Shown here: in pieces, positions 1 to 8,148 of the stretch | How positions within the stretch are numbered: position 1 is the first letter of the stretch | How the letters are laid out: each line of letters opens with the position of its first letter | Assembly (NCBI RefSeq): GCF_003254565.1 | Contig: NZ_QJRI01000163.1 | Coordinates: 40,322 to 104,321 of the forward strand | Length of the DNA: 64,000 nucleotides | Source of the DNA: Flavobacterium nitrogenifigens | GTDB taxonomy: Bacteria; Bacteroidota; Bacteroidia; Flavobacteriales; Flavobacteriaceae | Direction: 5' to 3' | The notes under the pieces: model-generated | Told to the model about the DNA's origin: nothing | What the model saw: only the letters and a program-made list of their open reading frames with translations | The model's database searches: none | Program-made: the position numbers and the translations under genes

Positions 1-1
1 A

Positions 2-100
2 AGCGAACATTCTCATCTTCAAGATTTGTCTGAAGCTGATTTAGTTATAGAACATTTTAACGAATTAAATGCTGAAAAAATATCACAGCTAAAGGGTTGA
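2..100 (+). CDS. C-terminal fragment of an unidentified protein
   Basis: One forward frame is open from the window edge to the TGA at 98-100 and encodes 32 residues ending in ISQLKG. The piece is acidic and helical in character (for example LSEADLVIEHFNELN). The upstream part lies outside the window, so the family cannot be named. It ends about 20 bases before the promoter of the next gene, which suggests a separate transcription unit. Confidence 0.55.
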   Translation, partial: SEHSHLQDLSEADLVIEHFNELNAEKISQLKG

Positions 101-119
101 ATTATAGAAAATTTAACAT

Positions 120-147
120 TTGTTCCCTGATTGAATTTGTAAATTTG
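120..147 (+). promoter_or_regulatory. Promoter of the DUF2911 gene
   Basis: A TTG at 120-122 and a TAAATTTG at 140-147 are separated by 17 bases. This matches the Bacteroidota primary-sigma promoter form TTG...TAnnTTTG. The start codon lies 22 bases downstream of the -7 box. Confidence 0.6.
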
Positions 148-169
148 AATAAAAATAAAACTTAAAATA

Positions 170-1012
170 ATGAAAAAAATACTTATTGCTTTAGCCCTGA
201 TCTTAGGACCATTAGCATCAGAAGCACAAGTAAAAACACCGCAAGCAAGTCCAAAAGGATATATTAAACAAACTGTTGGTTTAACCGATGTTGAAGTTAC
301 GTATTCAAGACCGGGAGCAAGAGGAAGAGCTGTATTCGGAAATTTAGTTCCATTTGGAAAACTATGGAGAACTGGAGCTAACGAGAATACAATCATTAAC
401 TTTAGCGATGATGTTATAATTGACGGAAAAACGCTAAAGAAAGGAAAATATGCAATCTATACAGTTCCTAGAATCGAAAGCTGGGATATCATTTTTTATC
501 TTTCTACAGACAACTGGGGGTTGCCGGAAAACTGGAGTGACGCTTACGTAGCTTTAAAAACTACTGTAAAAGAAGAGGCTTTGCCAACTCCTGTTGAAAC
601 ATTTACAATCGGAATTAACGGTTTAGATCCAAATTTTGGTTATTTAGATATTTCTTGGGAAAACTCTCATGTTGCTTTAAAATTTGAAGTTCCAACTGCT
701 AAAATTGCTACAGCAAGTATCGACAAAGCTTTGGCTGGTCCAACTTGGAATGATTATTTTGCAGCATCTCAATACTTATTCCAATCAAACGGAAACATTG
801 AAACTGCTAGAAATTATGTAGACAAAGCTCTTGATATGAGTTCAGACAAACCTTATTATGTTTCAAGATTAAAATCTTTAATCCAAGCAAAACAAGGTGA
901 TAAAAAAGGCGCAATCGAAACTGCAAAAGCTTCTTTAGCATCTGCAGAAGCGGCAAACAACGCTGATTACGTAAAATTGAACAAAGACAGTATCGCTGAG
1001 TGGAGCAGATAA
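170..1012 (+). CDS. DUF2911 family exported protein
   Basis: This 280-residue protein begins with a signal peptide (about residues 1-19, ending ASEAQ), so it is exported to the periplasm or beyond. Residues of about 25-165 match the DUF2911 family, recognised by VEVTYSRPGARGR, the PFGKLWRTGANE stretch and the KKGKYAIYTVP strand. The C-terminal 90 residues are helical and resemble a degenerate TPR pair (residues about 190-275). The biochemical role of DUF2911 is unknown. The gene has its own promoter and a terminator immediately after it, so it appears to be monocistronic. Confidence 0.9.
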   Translation: MKKILIALALILGPLASEAQVKTPQASPKGYIKQTVGLTDVEVTYSRPGARGRAVFGNLVPFGKLWRTGANENTIINFSDDVIIDGKTLKKGKYAIYTVPRIESWDIIFYLSTDNWGLPENWSDAYVALKTTVKEEALPTPVETFTIGINGLDPNFGYLDISWENSHVALKFEVPTAKIATASIDKALAGPTWNDYFAASQYLFQSNGNIETARNYVDKALDMSSDKPYYVSRLKSLIQAKQGDKKGAIETAKASLASAEAANNADYVKLNKDSIAEWSR

Positions 1013-1041
1013 GTTTGTAAATTTTCAACATATAAAATTCC

Positions 1042-1076
1042 AAATTCCAAGACTTTCGGGTTTTGGAATTTTTTTT
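1042..1076 (+). terminator. Terminator after the DUF2911 gene
   Basis: The arms AAATTCCAA (1042-1050) and TTGGAATTT (1063-1071) form a hairpin followed by a T-run. It belongs to the AAATTCCAA repeat family seen again near 29.8, 53.5 and 61.6 kb. Confidence 0.7.
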
Positions 1077-1088
1077 AGAATAAATATA

Positions 1089-1128
1089 GACAGACTTGTC
1101 TGTTTGTTTGTAAAATATTTTATCTTTG
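1089..1128 (+). promoter_or_regulatory. Operator and promoter of the TetR-family gene
   Basis: An inverted repeat ACAGAC-TT-GTCTGT occupies 1090-1103. A TATCTTTG -7 box lies at 1121-1128 and a candidate -33 TTG at 1096-1098 sits inside the inverted repeat. A dyad of this type directly upstream of a TetR gene is typical of autorepression; that it binds this regulator is inferred. Confidence 0.6.
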
Positions 1129-1148
1129 TAAACATAAATTGCCATGCT

Positions 1149-1670
1149 ATGCTGCCAAAAGAAAGAATACTAGAAAAAACATTTACTTTATTTCACACGC
1201 AAGGTTATAATGCCACAGGAATAAATCAGATTATTGAAGAGGCAAAAGTGGCTAAAGCTAGTTTTTATCAGCACTTTAAATCTAAAGAAGATTTGTGTGT
1301 GGCTTTTTTAAATCAGCGTCATTTCTTTTGGTTTGAAGAATTACAAAAGTTTACATCAAAAGAAGAGGATAGGAAACTAAAAATTTTAGCTTCTTTTGAT
1401 TTCTTAATTTATATGAATAAAAAGGAAAATTATAGAGGTTGCAGTTTTCTAAATATTCTATCAGAGATTCAATCAGATAATATTAAAATTTTAGATGTCA
1501 TTCAAAATCATAAAGCTGATCTACGTGTCTATTTTAATGAAATTTTAAATGATAATCTTTTATCAGACCACGTGTATCTGCTTTTTGAGAGTTGTATTAT
1601 AGAAAGTCAACTTTTTAAATCAAATCAACTTATTGAGCAAACTAAGAAAATTATTCAAACTTTAATCTAA
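1149..1670 (+). CDS. TetR/AcrR family transcriptional regulator
   Basis: The 173-residue protein has an N-terminal TetR helix-turn-helix (about residues 5-50: [11 protein letters not shown], then the recognition helix region [14 protein letters not shown]) and a helical ligand-binding C-terminal domain. The open frame extends 15 codons upstream, but that stretch overlaps the TATCTTTG promoter box, so the ATG at 1149 was chosen. A palindromic operator lies just upstream, suggesting that it represses itself and the co-transcribed DUF1348 gene that starts 5 bases after its stop. The ligand is unknown; TetR proteins of this size commonly respond to small hydrophobic or electrophilic compounds. 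Confidence 0.88.
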   Translation: MLPKERILEKTFTLFHTQGYNATGINQIIEEAKVAKASFYQHFKSKEDLCVAFLNQRHFFWFEELQKFTSKEEDRKLKILASFDFLIYMNKKENYRGCSFLNILSEIQSDNIKILDVIQNHKADLRVYFNEILNDNLLSDHVYLLFESCIIESQLFKSNQLIEQTKKIIQTLI

Positions 1671-1675
1671 TTATT

Positions 1676-2089
1676 ATGGAACAGAAATTGCCATTGCCAC
1701 CTTTCTCGCATGAAACAGCAATAGAAAAAATTCAATTAGCAGAAGATGCTTGGAACAGTCAGGATCCTGAAAGGGTTTCAAAAGCGTATACTATAGACAG
1801 CGAATGGAGAAACAGAGATAAATTTGTAAACGGGCGTGATGAAATCATTCTTTTTTTAACCGAAAAATGGAAAAAAGAGAGAAATTACAAATTAAAAAAG
1901 GAGTATTGGGCTCATACCGAAAACAGAATTGCTGTTCGATTTGAGTACGAATATCAGGATATTGATGGAAACTGGTTTAGAGCCTATGGGAATGAAAACT
2001 GGGAATTTGATGCAAATGGATTAATGCAGAAAAGATTTGCCAGCATAAACGATCTTCTTATCTCAGAAGAAACTAGGAAATTTAAATAA
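1676..2089 (+). CDS. DUF1348 / NTF2-like family protein
   Basis: A 137-residue cytosolic protein of the DUF1348 branch of the NTF2-like (SnoaL) fold. It starts with an amphipathic helix ([19 protein letters not shown]), followed by the strands of a cone-shaped alpha+beta barrel that contain [13 protein letters not shown] and [21 protein letters not shown]. Members of this fold bind or act on small molecules, but no reaction is established for DUF1348. Its position 5 bases behind the TetR gene makes it the obvious regulated target and suggests a detoxification or stress role (inference). It converges on the next minus-strand gene with only 9 bases between stops and no visible terminator. Confidence 0.85.
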   Translation: MEQKLPLPPFSHETAIEKIQLAEDAWNSQDPERVSKAYTIDSEWRNRDKFVNGRDEIILFLTEKWKKERNYKLKKEYWAHTENRIAVRFEYEYQDIDGNWFRAYGNENWEFDANGLMQKRFASINDLLISEETRKFK

Positions 2090-2098
2090 ACCCTTAAA

Positions 2099-2728
2099 CT
2101 AATTCATGCTAGGCGGTTCTGGAATCTTAATTTTTTGCTTAATTTTCTTTACAATCAAAAGATAGAAAGTAATTCCTCCTAAAATAATAAGAAGTGCAAT
2201 CTGGAGCTGGCCTAGTACATTATTTCTGCTATACATCGCATTTGCAACTGCAAGTTTTGCTTTTCCTTCTTCAATCTGAATTTCTGAAAGAGATTCAAGT
2301 GTTTTTAAAGCTTCAGCGCTAGAAAAGGCAATTTTATTCCAATTTTTGCTTTCGACTTGCTTGTTTATTTCTTTGCAGGAAAGCAAAAAGGCATCAAAAT
2401 ACTGTTTTTCTTTGTCTGTTAAAACTGTTTTGGCGTATAAATCGTCAATGTTATGAATAATATCAAGAGTTTGAATAATTTCATCTTTTTTGATAACGTC
2501 GCTCAAATTCAGCTTTTCAGCTTCAGCCTTTATAAAATGGAGTTCTTTTGAATATTGAAAAATATAATGCGCAACAACCAATCGGTCTTTGTAAATCGCA
2601 TTGATATTATCGTTCACATTTTTGGAATTTCGCAGCGTATTAAAGTTACCAAGCAGAATGATAAGCATTACGATTAGTAATATAAAAGCAGCTTTAGTTT
2701 TGTTGCTGTATCTTTTTTGATCTTTCAT
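2099..2728 (-). CDS. Membrane protein with a four-helix-bundle (MCP-like) sensor domain
   Basis: The 209-residue protein has an N-terminal membrane helix (about residues 13-30), a charged helical region of about 130 residues, and a second membrane helix (about 175-193) followed by a short basic tail ending in PEPPSMN. This layout matches the 4HB_MCP ligand-binding module found at the start of chemoreceptors and histidine kinases. Here no HAMP, methyl-accepting or kinase domain follows, so it is a free-standing sensor-like module. It lies 22 bases downstream of another small membrane protein gene on the same strand and may be co-transcribed with it. The function is unknown. Confidence 0.7.
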   Translation of the reverse strand: MKDQKRYSNKTKAAFILLIVMLIILLGNFNTLRNSKNVNDNINAIYKDRLVVAHYIFQYSKELHFIKAEAEKLNLSDVIKKDEIIQTLDIIHNIDDLYAKTVLTDKEKQYFDAFLLSCKEINKQVESKNWNKIAFSSAEALKTLESLSEIQIEEGKAKLAVANAMYSRNNVLGQLQIALLIILGGITFYLLIVKKIKQKIKIPEPPSMN

Positions 2729-2750
2729 AACGTTTTTAGGAAACTAAAAT

Positions 2751-3353
2751 TTAGTCAATCATTTTGTTCTCATTGAGCGCAATGTTTTTTATGGATGCTA
2801 AAGGAGTAATTTTTATTTTTTTGTCTCCCTTAACAAGGTAGAAATAATACAAGCTATTATTTCCAATGATAAAAACATTTTTAGATTCGCCTTCATTAAA
2901 ATCCAGCTGATAGCTGTAATCTAATTTGTTTTCTTTTAGCTTTTTCGTAGTAAAGTATCCGCCAGCTAATCCGTAACCTAAAAAAAAGGACAATAGAAAA
3001 ACTACAAGAGATTTTATGGCAATACCATTATAGTAGCTTTTAGTTTCTTCTGGAGATAATTCGTCAGTTGATTTTAATTCGAAAGATCTTTTTACAAATG
3101 CCAAATCTTTATTCTTCGCCAAGAAGGAAGGAAGATAAAAATGAGCTAAAAAAAGTATCGTGATTGCTGCTAAAATAATCGGATTCGAAGTAAATTCAGC
3201 GATTGGACTAATTAATATATCCATTATTGTAGAATACCTCAATATATTAATCCCGAATTGGTAGTAAAATATACTATCCTTTAGTATTCCCATTAAAATC
3301 AGAAATAGATATCCAAAAGGCAATAGCTTTTCTAAGTCGTCTGAAATCTTCAT
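2751..3353 (-). CDS. Hypothetical multi-pass membrane protein
   Basis: I do not recognise this 200-residue protein. It shows hydrophobic segments at about residues 12-30, 36-55, 58-78 and 108-132. A soluble C-terminal part of about 65 residues follows, predicted as beta-rich (SYQLDFNEGESKNVFIIGNN, then YFYLVKGDKKIKI). The ORF is intact, has codon use like its neighbours and precedes the four-helix-bundle gene in the same direction. The C-terminal domain probably sits on one face of the inner membrane. No catalytic motif is visible. Confidence 0.65.
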   Translation of the reverse strand: MKISDDLEKLLPFGYLFLILMGILKDSIFYYQFGINILRYSTIMDILISPIAEFTSNPIILAAITILFLAHFYLPSFLAKNKDLAFVKRSFELKSTDELSPEETKSYYNGIAIKSLVVFLLSFFLGYGLAGGYFTTKKLKENKLDYSYQLDFNEGESKNVFIIGNNSLYYFYLVKGDKKIKITPLASIKNIALNENKMID

Positions 3354-3480
3354 TTATCTAGTTTAAGATTGGTTTAGTTTTGGTCAGTCTTACAACTTAC
3401 TAAAATAGTCTTTTTTACTTACAATAAATGGAGAATTATATTCTAATGAAATTGCATTTATAAATTTTTTGGAGCTAATT

Positions 3481-3550
3481 CCTGCTGTACGCTATATCTT
3501 TTGTGGTGAACGCCACCACAAAAGGATGCCGCTACCATCAGGGCTAGGGC
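3481..3550 (+). repeat. Intergenic hairpin repeat, copy 1 (variable-stem family)
   Basis: The arms CTTTTGTGGTG (3498-3508) and CACCACAAAAG (3514-3524) form an 11-bp perfect stem with a 5-base loop. The stem is flanked by GCTATATC on the left and by AGGATGCCGCT then ATCAGGGCTAGGGC on the right. Those flanks recur at 33230-33305 and, inverted, at 42247-42325, while the upper stem differs between copies. Both neighbouring genes are on the minus strand. Confidence 0.75.
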
Positions 3551-3605
3551 ATCAGCATTTTTTTGGAAGAATCCATTTTAATTAACAAATGTCCTTATTT
3601 ATAAT

Positions 3606-5330
3606 TTATTCAAGAATTAATTCATTATCATCTGATTTTCCCCTGAAAAACAAAAACTGAAGTAAAAGTGCCAGTACAATTGTCAAAATAGCTCCAATGA
3701 AATTAAGCCATAAATAACCCAATTTTTCCTGGCTATAAATCATAAAATAATAGATCACAAAAATAGTAAGCTGGCTTATGATAGCGCTTATAAACATTGG
3801 TTTTGCTTGAACTTTTTTAGTATAAAAAGCCACAAGGAATATTCCTAGAACAGTTCCGTAGAAAATTGAACCAATAATATTTACAAGCTGAATTAAATTT
3901 TCAAATAAAGTTCCGACACAAGCAAAAAGTATTGCTACAATTCCCCAGAAAAGAGTAAAAAACTTAGTAACATGCAAATAATGTTTTTCTGATTTTTCTT
4001 CTTTCTGATTTCGTTTGTAAATATCAATTGCTGTAGTTGAAGCCAAAGCGGTTAATCCAGAAGCTGTAGAAGACATCGCAGCCGAAAGAATAACTGCCAA
4101 TAGCAATCCGATGAGACCTTTTGGCAAATAATGCAAAATGAAATGAAAGAATACATAATCTTTATCATTAGTTTCTGAATTACTATCTGCTCTCGAAATG
4201 ATTTCTTTAGCTTTATCGCGAAGATCTTTTTCTTTGTTTGATAAGGCAACCAATTCTTTACGCAAAATTGGATTGTCGTAATCTTGGTTTAGCTGATCGA
4301 TATATAATAAGTTTATTACTTTTTTATCTTCTGAAAGCTTTACCAATTTTTCTTCTAAGACATGATATTCCTGTTTGTAAGGAGACTTCTCAATAGCAAT
4401 CTTGTTATTCGGATTAAAATTTAAAGGTACTGGATTGAATTGAAAAAAAACAAAAACCATAACTCCTGTCAAAAGAATGAAGAACTGCATTGGCACTTTC
4501 AGCAATCCATTCATTATTAAACCCATTTGGCTTTCACGAACTGATTTACCAGATAAATAACGTCCAACTTGAGACTGGTCTGTACCAAAATAGGCTAGGG
4601 CAAGGAAGAAACCTCCTGTAATACCGCTCCAGAAAGTATATTTTTCTTCGGGATCAAAAGAAAAATCAACAATATTCATTTTATCATTTGCGCCTGCAAT
4701 ATGCAACGCGCTGTTGAAAGTCATATCGTTTGGAAGATAATGCAGTATCAAGAAAAACGTAATAAACATTCCAGACATGATAACGAACATCTGCTGTTTT
4801 TGCGTAACGTTAACTGCTTTTGTACCACCAGAAAAAGTATAGATAATTACCATCACTCCAATAATGATGTTCATTCCGGTTAAGTTCCATCCTAGGAGAG
4901 CAGACAAAATAATAGCTGGAGCATAAATGGTTAAGCCGGTTCCTAGACCTCTTTGCACTAAAAATAAAATGGCGGCTAGTGAACGTGTTTTGACATCAAA
5001 TCTTCGTTCTAAAAATTCGTATGCAGTAAAAACTTTACTTTTATGATAAAGTGGAATAAAAGTCAAACAAATGACAATCATGGCAATTGGCAAACCAAAA
5101 TAAAACTGAACAAAACCCATTCCGTCGTGATATGCTTGTCCAGGTGTAGATAAGAAGGTAATCGCGCTGGCTTGCGTTGCCATTACAGAAAGTCCTACAG
5201 TATACCAAGGTGTTTCATTGTTTCCTAAAATGAAATCTTCAACGTTTTTACTCCCTCGGGTTTTCCAAGAGCCATATCCAACAATAAATAATAGTGTTAC
5301 AATAAGTACGATCCAGTCAAATAGCTGCAT
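3606..5330 (-). CDS. Sodium:solute symporter (SSS family)
   Basis: A 574-residue inner-membrane transporter of the SSS/SLC5 family. It shows the family motif GGTKAVNVTQKQQ near residue 168, the TDQSQVGRYLSGKS motif near 250, and a conserved helix with SAAMSSTASGLTAL near 416. A charged, helical insert of about 90 residues (about 302-392, rich in Lys/Glu) separates the PMQFFILLTGVMVFVFF helix from PKGLIGLLLAVILSA and is unusual for the family. The substrate cannot be read from sequence. It ends an operon: a 35-codon gene stops 3 bases before its start, and the exported PIG-L deacetylase lies before that. A sugar- or glycan-derived product of the deacetylase is therefore a plausible substrate (inference). 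Confidence 0.9.
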   Translation of the reverse strand: MQLFDWIVLIVTLLFIVGYGSWKTRGSKNVEDFILGNNETPWYTVGLSVMATQASAITFLSTPGQAYHDGMGFVQFYFGLPIAMIVICLTFIPLYHKSKVFTAYEFLERRFDVKTRSLAAILFLVQRGLGTGLTIYAPAIILSALLGWNLTGMNIIIGVMVIIYTFSGGTKAVNVTQKQQMFVIMSGMFITFFLILHYLPNDMTFNSALHIAGANDKMNIVDFSFDPEEKYTFWSGITGGFFLALAYFGTDQSQVGRYLSGKSVRESQMGLIMNGLLKVPMQFFILLTGVMVFVFFQFNPVPLNFNPNNKIAIEKSPYKQEYHVLEEKLVKLSEDKKVINLLYIDQLNQDYDNPILRKELVALSNKEKDLRDKAKEIISRADSNSETNDKDYVFFHFILHYLPKGLIGLLLAVILSAAMSSTASGLTALASTTAIDIYKRNQKEEKSEKHYLHVTKFFTLFWGIVAILFACVGTLFENLIQLVNIIGSIFYGTVLGIFLVAFYTKKVQAKPMFISAIISQLTIFVIYYFMIYSQEKLGYLWLNFIGAILTIVLALLLQFLFFRGKSDDNELILE

Positions 5331-5333
5331 AGG

Positions 5334-5441
5334 TTATGAGTATAATTGCATGATTAAAAGAAAAATAGCTATGTAAATCGCATTAACGATTAAGACGTAA
5401 GTGTAGCTTTTTTTCCATTTTTTTGTCTTTTTGGCTTCCAT
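5334..5441 (-). CDS. 35-residue single-span membrane miniprotein
   Basis: Between the deacetylase and symporter genes, the minus strand holds an intact 35-codon ORF. It starts with a strongly basic stretch (MEAKKTKKWKKSY) and continues with one hydrophobic helix (VLIVNAIYIAIFLLIM) before the end QLYS. By the positive-inside rule the basic N-terminus should be cytosolic. The start lies 4 bases after the deacetylase stop, and its stop lies 3 bases before the symporter ATG, which is the spacing of a translated operon member. Some SSS transporters have small accessory membrane proteins encoded beside them, so an auxiliary role for the symporter is a reasonable guess. I do not recognise a named family. 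Confidence 0.7.
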   Translation of the reverse strand: MEAKKTKKWKKSYTYVLIVNAIYIAIFLLIMQLYS

Positions 5442-5445
5442 ATTT

Positions 5446-7977
5446 TTACTGCTTTAAATCTTGTTTTGGAGCTTCAATCGGCTGTTTTAGAGAAATAATA
5501 TTAGATAATAATCTATATGCTCCAGAAACACCTTCTGGTAATTCTCTAAAGAAACTCAAACCAGTGTAAATATAATATCCTTTTCCGTATGGAGCGACCA
5601 ATAAAGCGCCATCTTTTGCAGATTCTCCTTTGTCATGTGATGAAATAATAGGAGTGAAGGCAGGATCATATTCATTTGGATAATACAAACCTTGCTCTTG
5701 TGTCCAACCTTGGAAATCTTTTTCAGAGATTTTATTTGGCGTATTTAAAACAGGATGATTTGGCGCTAAGAATGTAATTTTAGCATTTTCTTCTGTCACA
5801 CGGTCATTTGATAATTTTAGCGAATATGGTGCAATTTTATCCGTAACCAGTTTTCCGTTTGTATTGTATTGAACAATCATATTTTTACCGCTTTTGACAA
5901 AATTGAAAAGTATATTCTGTTTGTTTGCTAAAGCATTCACAGTATTATAGGCACGGATTCCTGTAATTACAGTGTTGAAAGAATCTAGTTTTTGAGGCGT
6001 AATTTCTTCTGGTTTTAAGATAGAAACTTTATATCCCATTTGGGTTAAACTTTCAGGAACTTCATCTCCAGCACCCATAATGTAAGCAATGGCATCTCCA
6101 GAAATTTTCAAATCAATTCTAATGCATTTTGATTCGGCTGGTTTCAAAACCATTTGTTTGGTAATATGAGGAAAATCAATAATTGTCTCGTCTTTGTCAA
6201 AACGCTTTCCGTCTACAATTGCTACACTTTTTGCAGTAACTTCTTCTGGATTTACAGGAGGAGTTACTTCAAAATAAAAGATTTGTTCTGTACCTTTTTT
6301 ATCCAAAGCAAACGGAATTTCTTTTGGTGAGACCGTCCAGCTTTTTGGTAATTCTAATTGTAGGTTTCCTTTCACATCGTCTTTTCCTGCACGAACTTTT
6401 ACTGGGACCATTTTGCTTTTAGTATTTCCAAAAATCAAAACTCTTTCTAATATTGAAGTTGTAACTTCTGGCACAATATCAAGGAAATTATACATTTCGC
6501 CTTTCACGCCATCATTGTATTTATACACAACAGTACGTTCAAACGGAATTTCGACATCATTGACTTTTACATTAAAAATCACTTTTGTGTCTCGTATAAT
6601 ATCTGGAATACCAATGTTTTCTTGATTCGAAACGGTATACATTCCAACTGTAGCTTTTTCTTTTAGCCAATATGGTTGTGTGTATTCTATATTGTTAGGA
6701 AGTTGCAATTGCAAATTGATTCTCTGATCATTGTTGTTTTTTAAAACAATATTTTGAGCTGTTGTCTGATTGTTTGGAAGTGTAGTTACACTCATTAATT
6801 CCATTCCTACAGAACATCTGTTGATAGCTTCTAAGCTTAATTTAATTGTACTTCCTGGAGTCGCTTCTTGTTCACTGGCAACAGCTTCAAGATATAAACC
6901 TGAACAAGAGGCAATAATGTTTTTTATAGCTGCCGATTTAATCTCTTTCCAATGTGTATCGTCTAATGCTTGAATCATGGCATATGCTTTAACTAAATCT
7001 GGAATACTTGCAGCAGGATGGCTGAAATCGTATTTTGAAATAATTGCAGCAATTAAATCGCCAACTGGTTTTCCGTTTTTAACACGGTTCCAACTTGTAT
7101 CTATTCCGTCAAATAAATTATCGCGTTCTTTTGGAGTTTCTCCATTTATAAGTTCCAAATATTCAGTTTCTTCACCTCGAACACCCGTACTTCCAAAACC
7201 TTGCGATTGGTGACGGCTTCGGCTTAAAGCTGCGATTTCTTGATTTGATTTTCCGATTCCCGTGTAATAAACACCTGTTTCAAGCTTTGTAAACTTTGAT
7301 TTGTCAGCGGCATCAAATTTTTCTTGACTTCCATAAAACCACCAAGACGGATTAAAGAATTGGCGTTTTACCTGCCAAGGCGAAACGTATTTTAATTGTT
7401 CAGGATAAATTTTAGGATCGTTTGTAAGTTTGAAACTTTCAACGCTTAACATAGCAGACGAAGTATGATGCCCGTGAGTTGTACCTGGCGAACGGTGATC
7501 AAAACGATTGATGATAATGTCTGGCTGGAATTTTCGTATTGTCCAAACCACATCGGCAAGGACTTTGTTTTTGTCCCAAATGTCTAAAGTTTCATCAGGA
7601 TTTTTAGAAAAACCAAAATCATTTGCTCTAGAAAAGAATTGTTCTCCTCCATCAATTTTTCGAGCTTCAATCAATTCTTGAGTTCTTATTACACCTAAAA
7701 GTTCACGCAATTGAGGTCCGATTAAGTTTTGTCCTCCATCACCACGAGTCAATGACAAATAACCTGTTCTAGCATTCATATCATTGGCTAAATACGAAAT
7801 CATTCTGGTATTTTCATCATCAGGATGTGCGGCAACATACAATACAGAACCTAAAAAGTTTAACTTTTTGATTTGATTGTAAATTTCAACTGAATTTGGT
7901 TTTTGTGGCTGCTGAGCAAACGAAACCTGAAAACCGATAAAAAATAAAAGAAAGATCTGGATCTGTATTTTTCGCAT
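5446..7977 (-). CDS. Exported PIG-L (LmbE-type) family deacetylase, large form
   Basis: The 843-residue protein starts with a signal peptide (MRKIQIQIFLLFFIGFQVSFAQ); the frame is open 10 codons further upstream, but this ATG begins the signal peptide directly. An N-terminal PIG-L/LmbE domain carries the metal and catalytic motif AHPDDE (about residues 50-55), the RGDGGQN segment and a second metal motif around THGHHTSS. These enzymes use zinc to remove N-acetyl groups from GlcNAc-type sugars. About 550 further residues are mainly beta-rich, including Ig-like segments and a C-terminal region resembling a glutamine-amidotransferase-like fold (VILKPE-type strands, then GKGYYIYTGLSFF). The length and export signal exclude the small bacillithiol enzyme BshB. 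First gene of the operon with the miniprotein and symporter. Confidence 0.88.
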   Translation of the reverse strand: MRKIQIQIFLLFFIGFQVSFAQQPQKPNSVEIYNQIKKLNFLGSVLYVAAHPDDENTRMISYLANDMNARTGYLSLTRGDGGQNLIGPQLRELLGVIRTQELIEARKIDGGEQFFSRANDFGFSKNPDETLDIWDKNKVLADVVWTIRKFQPDIIINRFDHRSPGTTHGHHTSSAMLSVESFKLTNDPKIYPEQLKYVSPWQVKRQFFNPSWWFYGSQEKFDAADKSKFTKLETGVYYTGIGKSNQEIAALSRSRHQSQGFGSTGVRGEETEYLELINGETPKERDNLFDGIDTSWNRVKNGKPVGDLIAAIISKYDFSHPAASIPDLVKAYAMIQALDDTHWKEIKSAAIKNIIASCSGLYLEAVASEQEATPGSTIKLSLEAINRCSVGMELMSVTTLPNNQTTAQNIVLKNNNDQRINLQLQLPNNIEYTQPYWLKEKATVGMYTVSNQENIGIPDIIRDTKVIFNVKVNDVEIPFERTVVYKYNDGVKGEMYNFLDIVPEVTTSILERVLIFGNTKSKMVPVKVRAGKDDVKGNLQLELPKSWTVSPKEIPFALDKKGTEQIFYFEVTPPVNPEEVTAKSVAIVDGKRFDKDETIIDFPHITKQMVLKPAESKCIRIDLKISGDAIAYIMGAGDEVPESLTQMGYKVSILKPEEITPQKLDSFNTVITGIRAYNTVNALANKQNILFNFVKSGKNMIVQYNTNGKLVTDKIAPYSLKLSNDRVTEENAKITFLAPNHPVLNTPNKISEKDFQGWTQEQGLYYPNEYDPAFTPIISSHDKGESAKDGALLVAPYGKGYYIYTGLSFFRELPEGVSGAYRLLSNIISLKQPIEAPKQDLKQ

Positions 7978-8097
7978 GGTAAATGTTAGGTGTTTTTTTG
8001 AAATCATTCCAAAAATAGTAATTATTTTATGTAAGATTATTTAAATGAATTGTTAACGCTCAATAATTATACCTTTCTGTAAACAAAAGCAACAAAA

Positions 8098-8128
8098 AAA
8101 GCTGTTAGAACTTAATCTAACAGCTTTT
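8098..8128 (-). terminator. Terminator of the propeller lipoprotein gene
   Basis: The arms AAAGCTGTTAGA (8098-8109) and TCTAACAGCTTT (8116-8127) pair perfectly with a 6-base loop. Read on the minus strand the hairpin is followed by a run of Ts (complement of 8094-8100). It lies 21 bases beyond the stop of the minus-strand gene ending at 8149. Confidence 0.8.
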
Positions 8129-8148
8129 CTTTAAGAGTTTTGAAGTGT

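Noticed and set aside
2099..2728. Chemoreceptor identity for the four-helix-bundle membrane protein
   Set aside because: The protein lacks HAMP and methyl-accepting domains, so it cannot signal to CheA in the usual way.
5446..7977. Identification of the PIG-L protein as bacillithiol deacetylase BshB
   Set aside because: BshB is a cytosolic protein of about 230 residues; this one is exported and has 843 residues.
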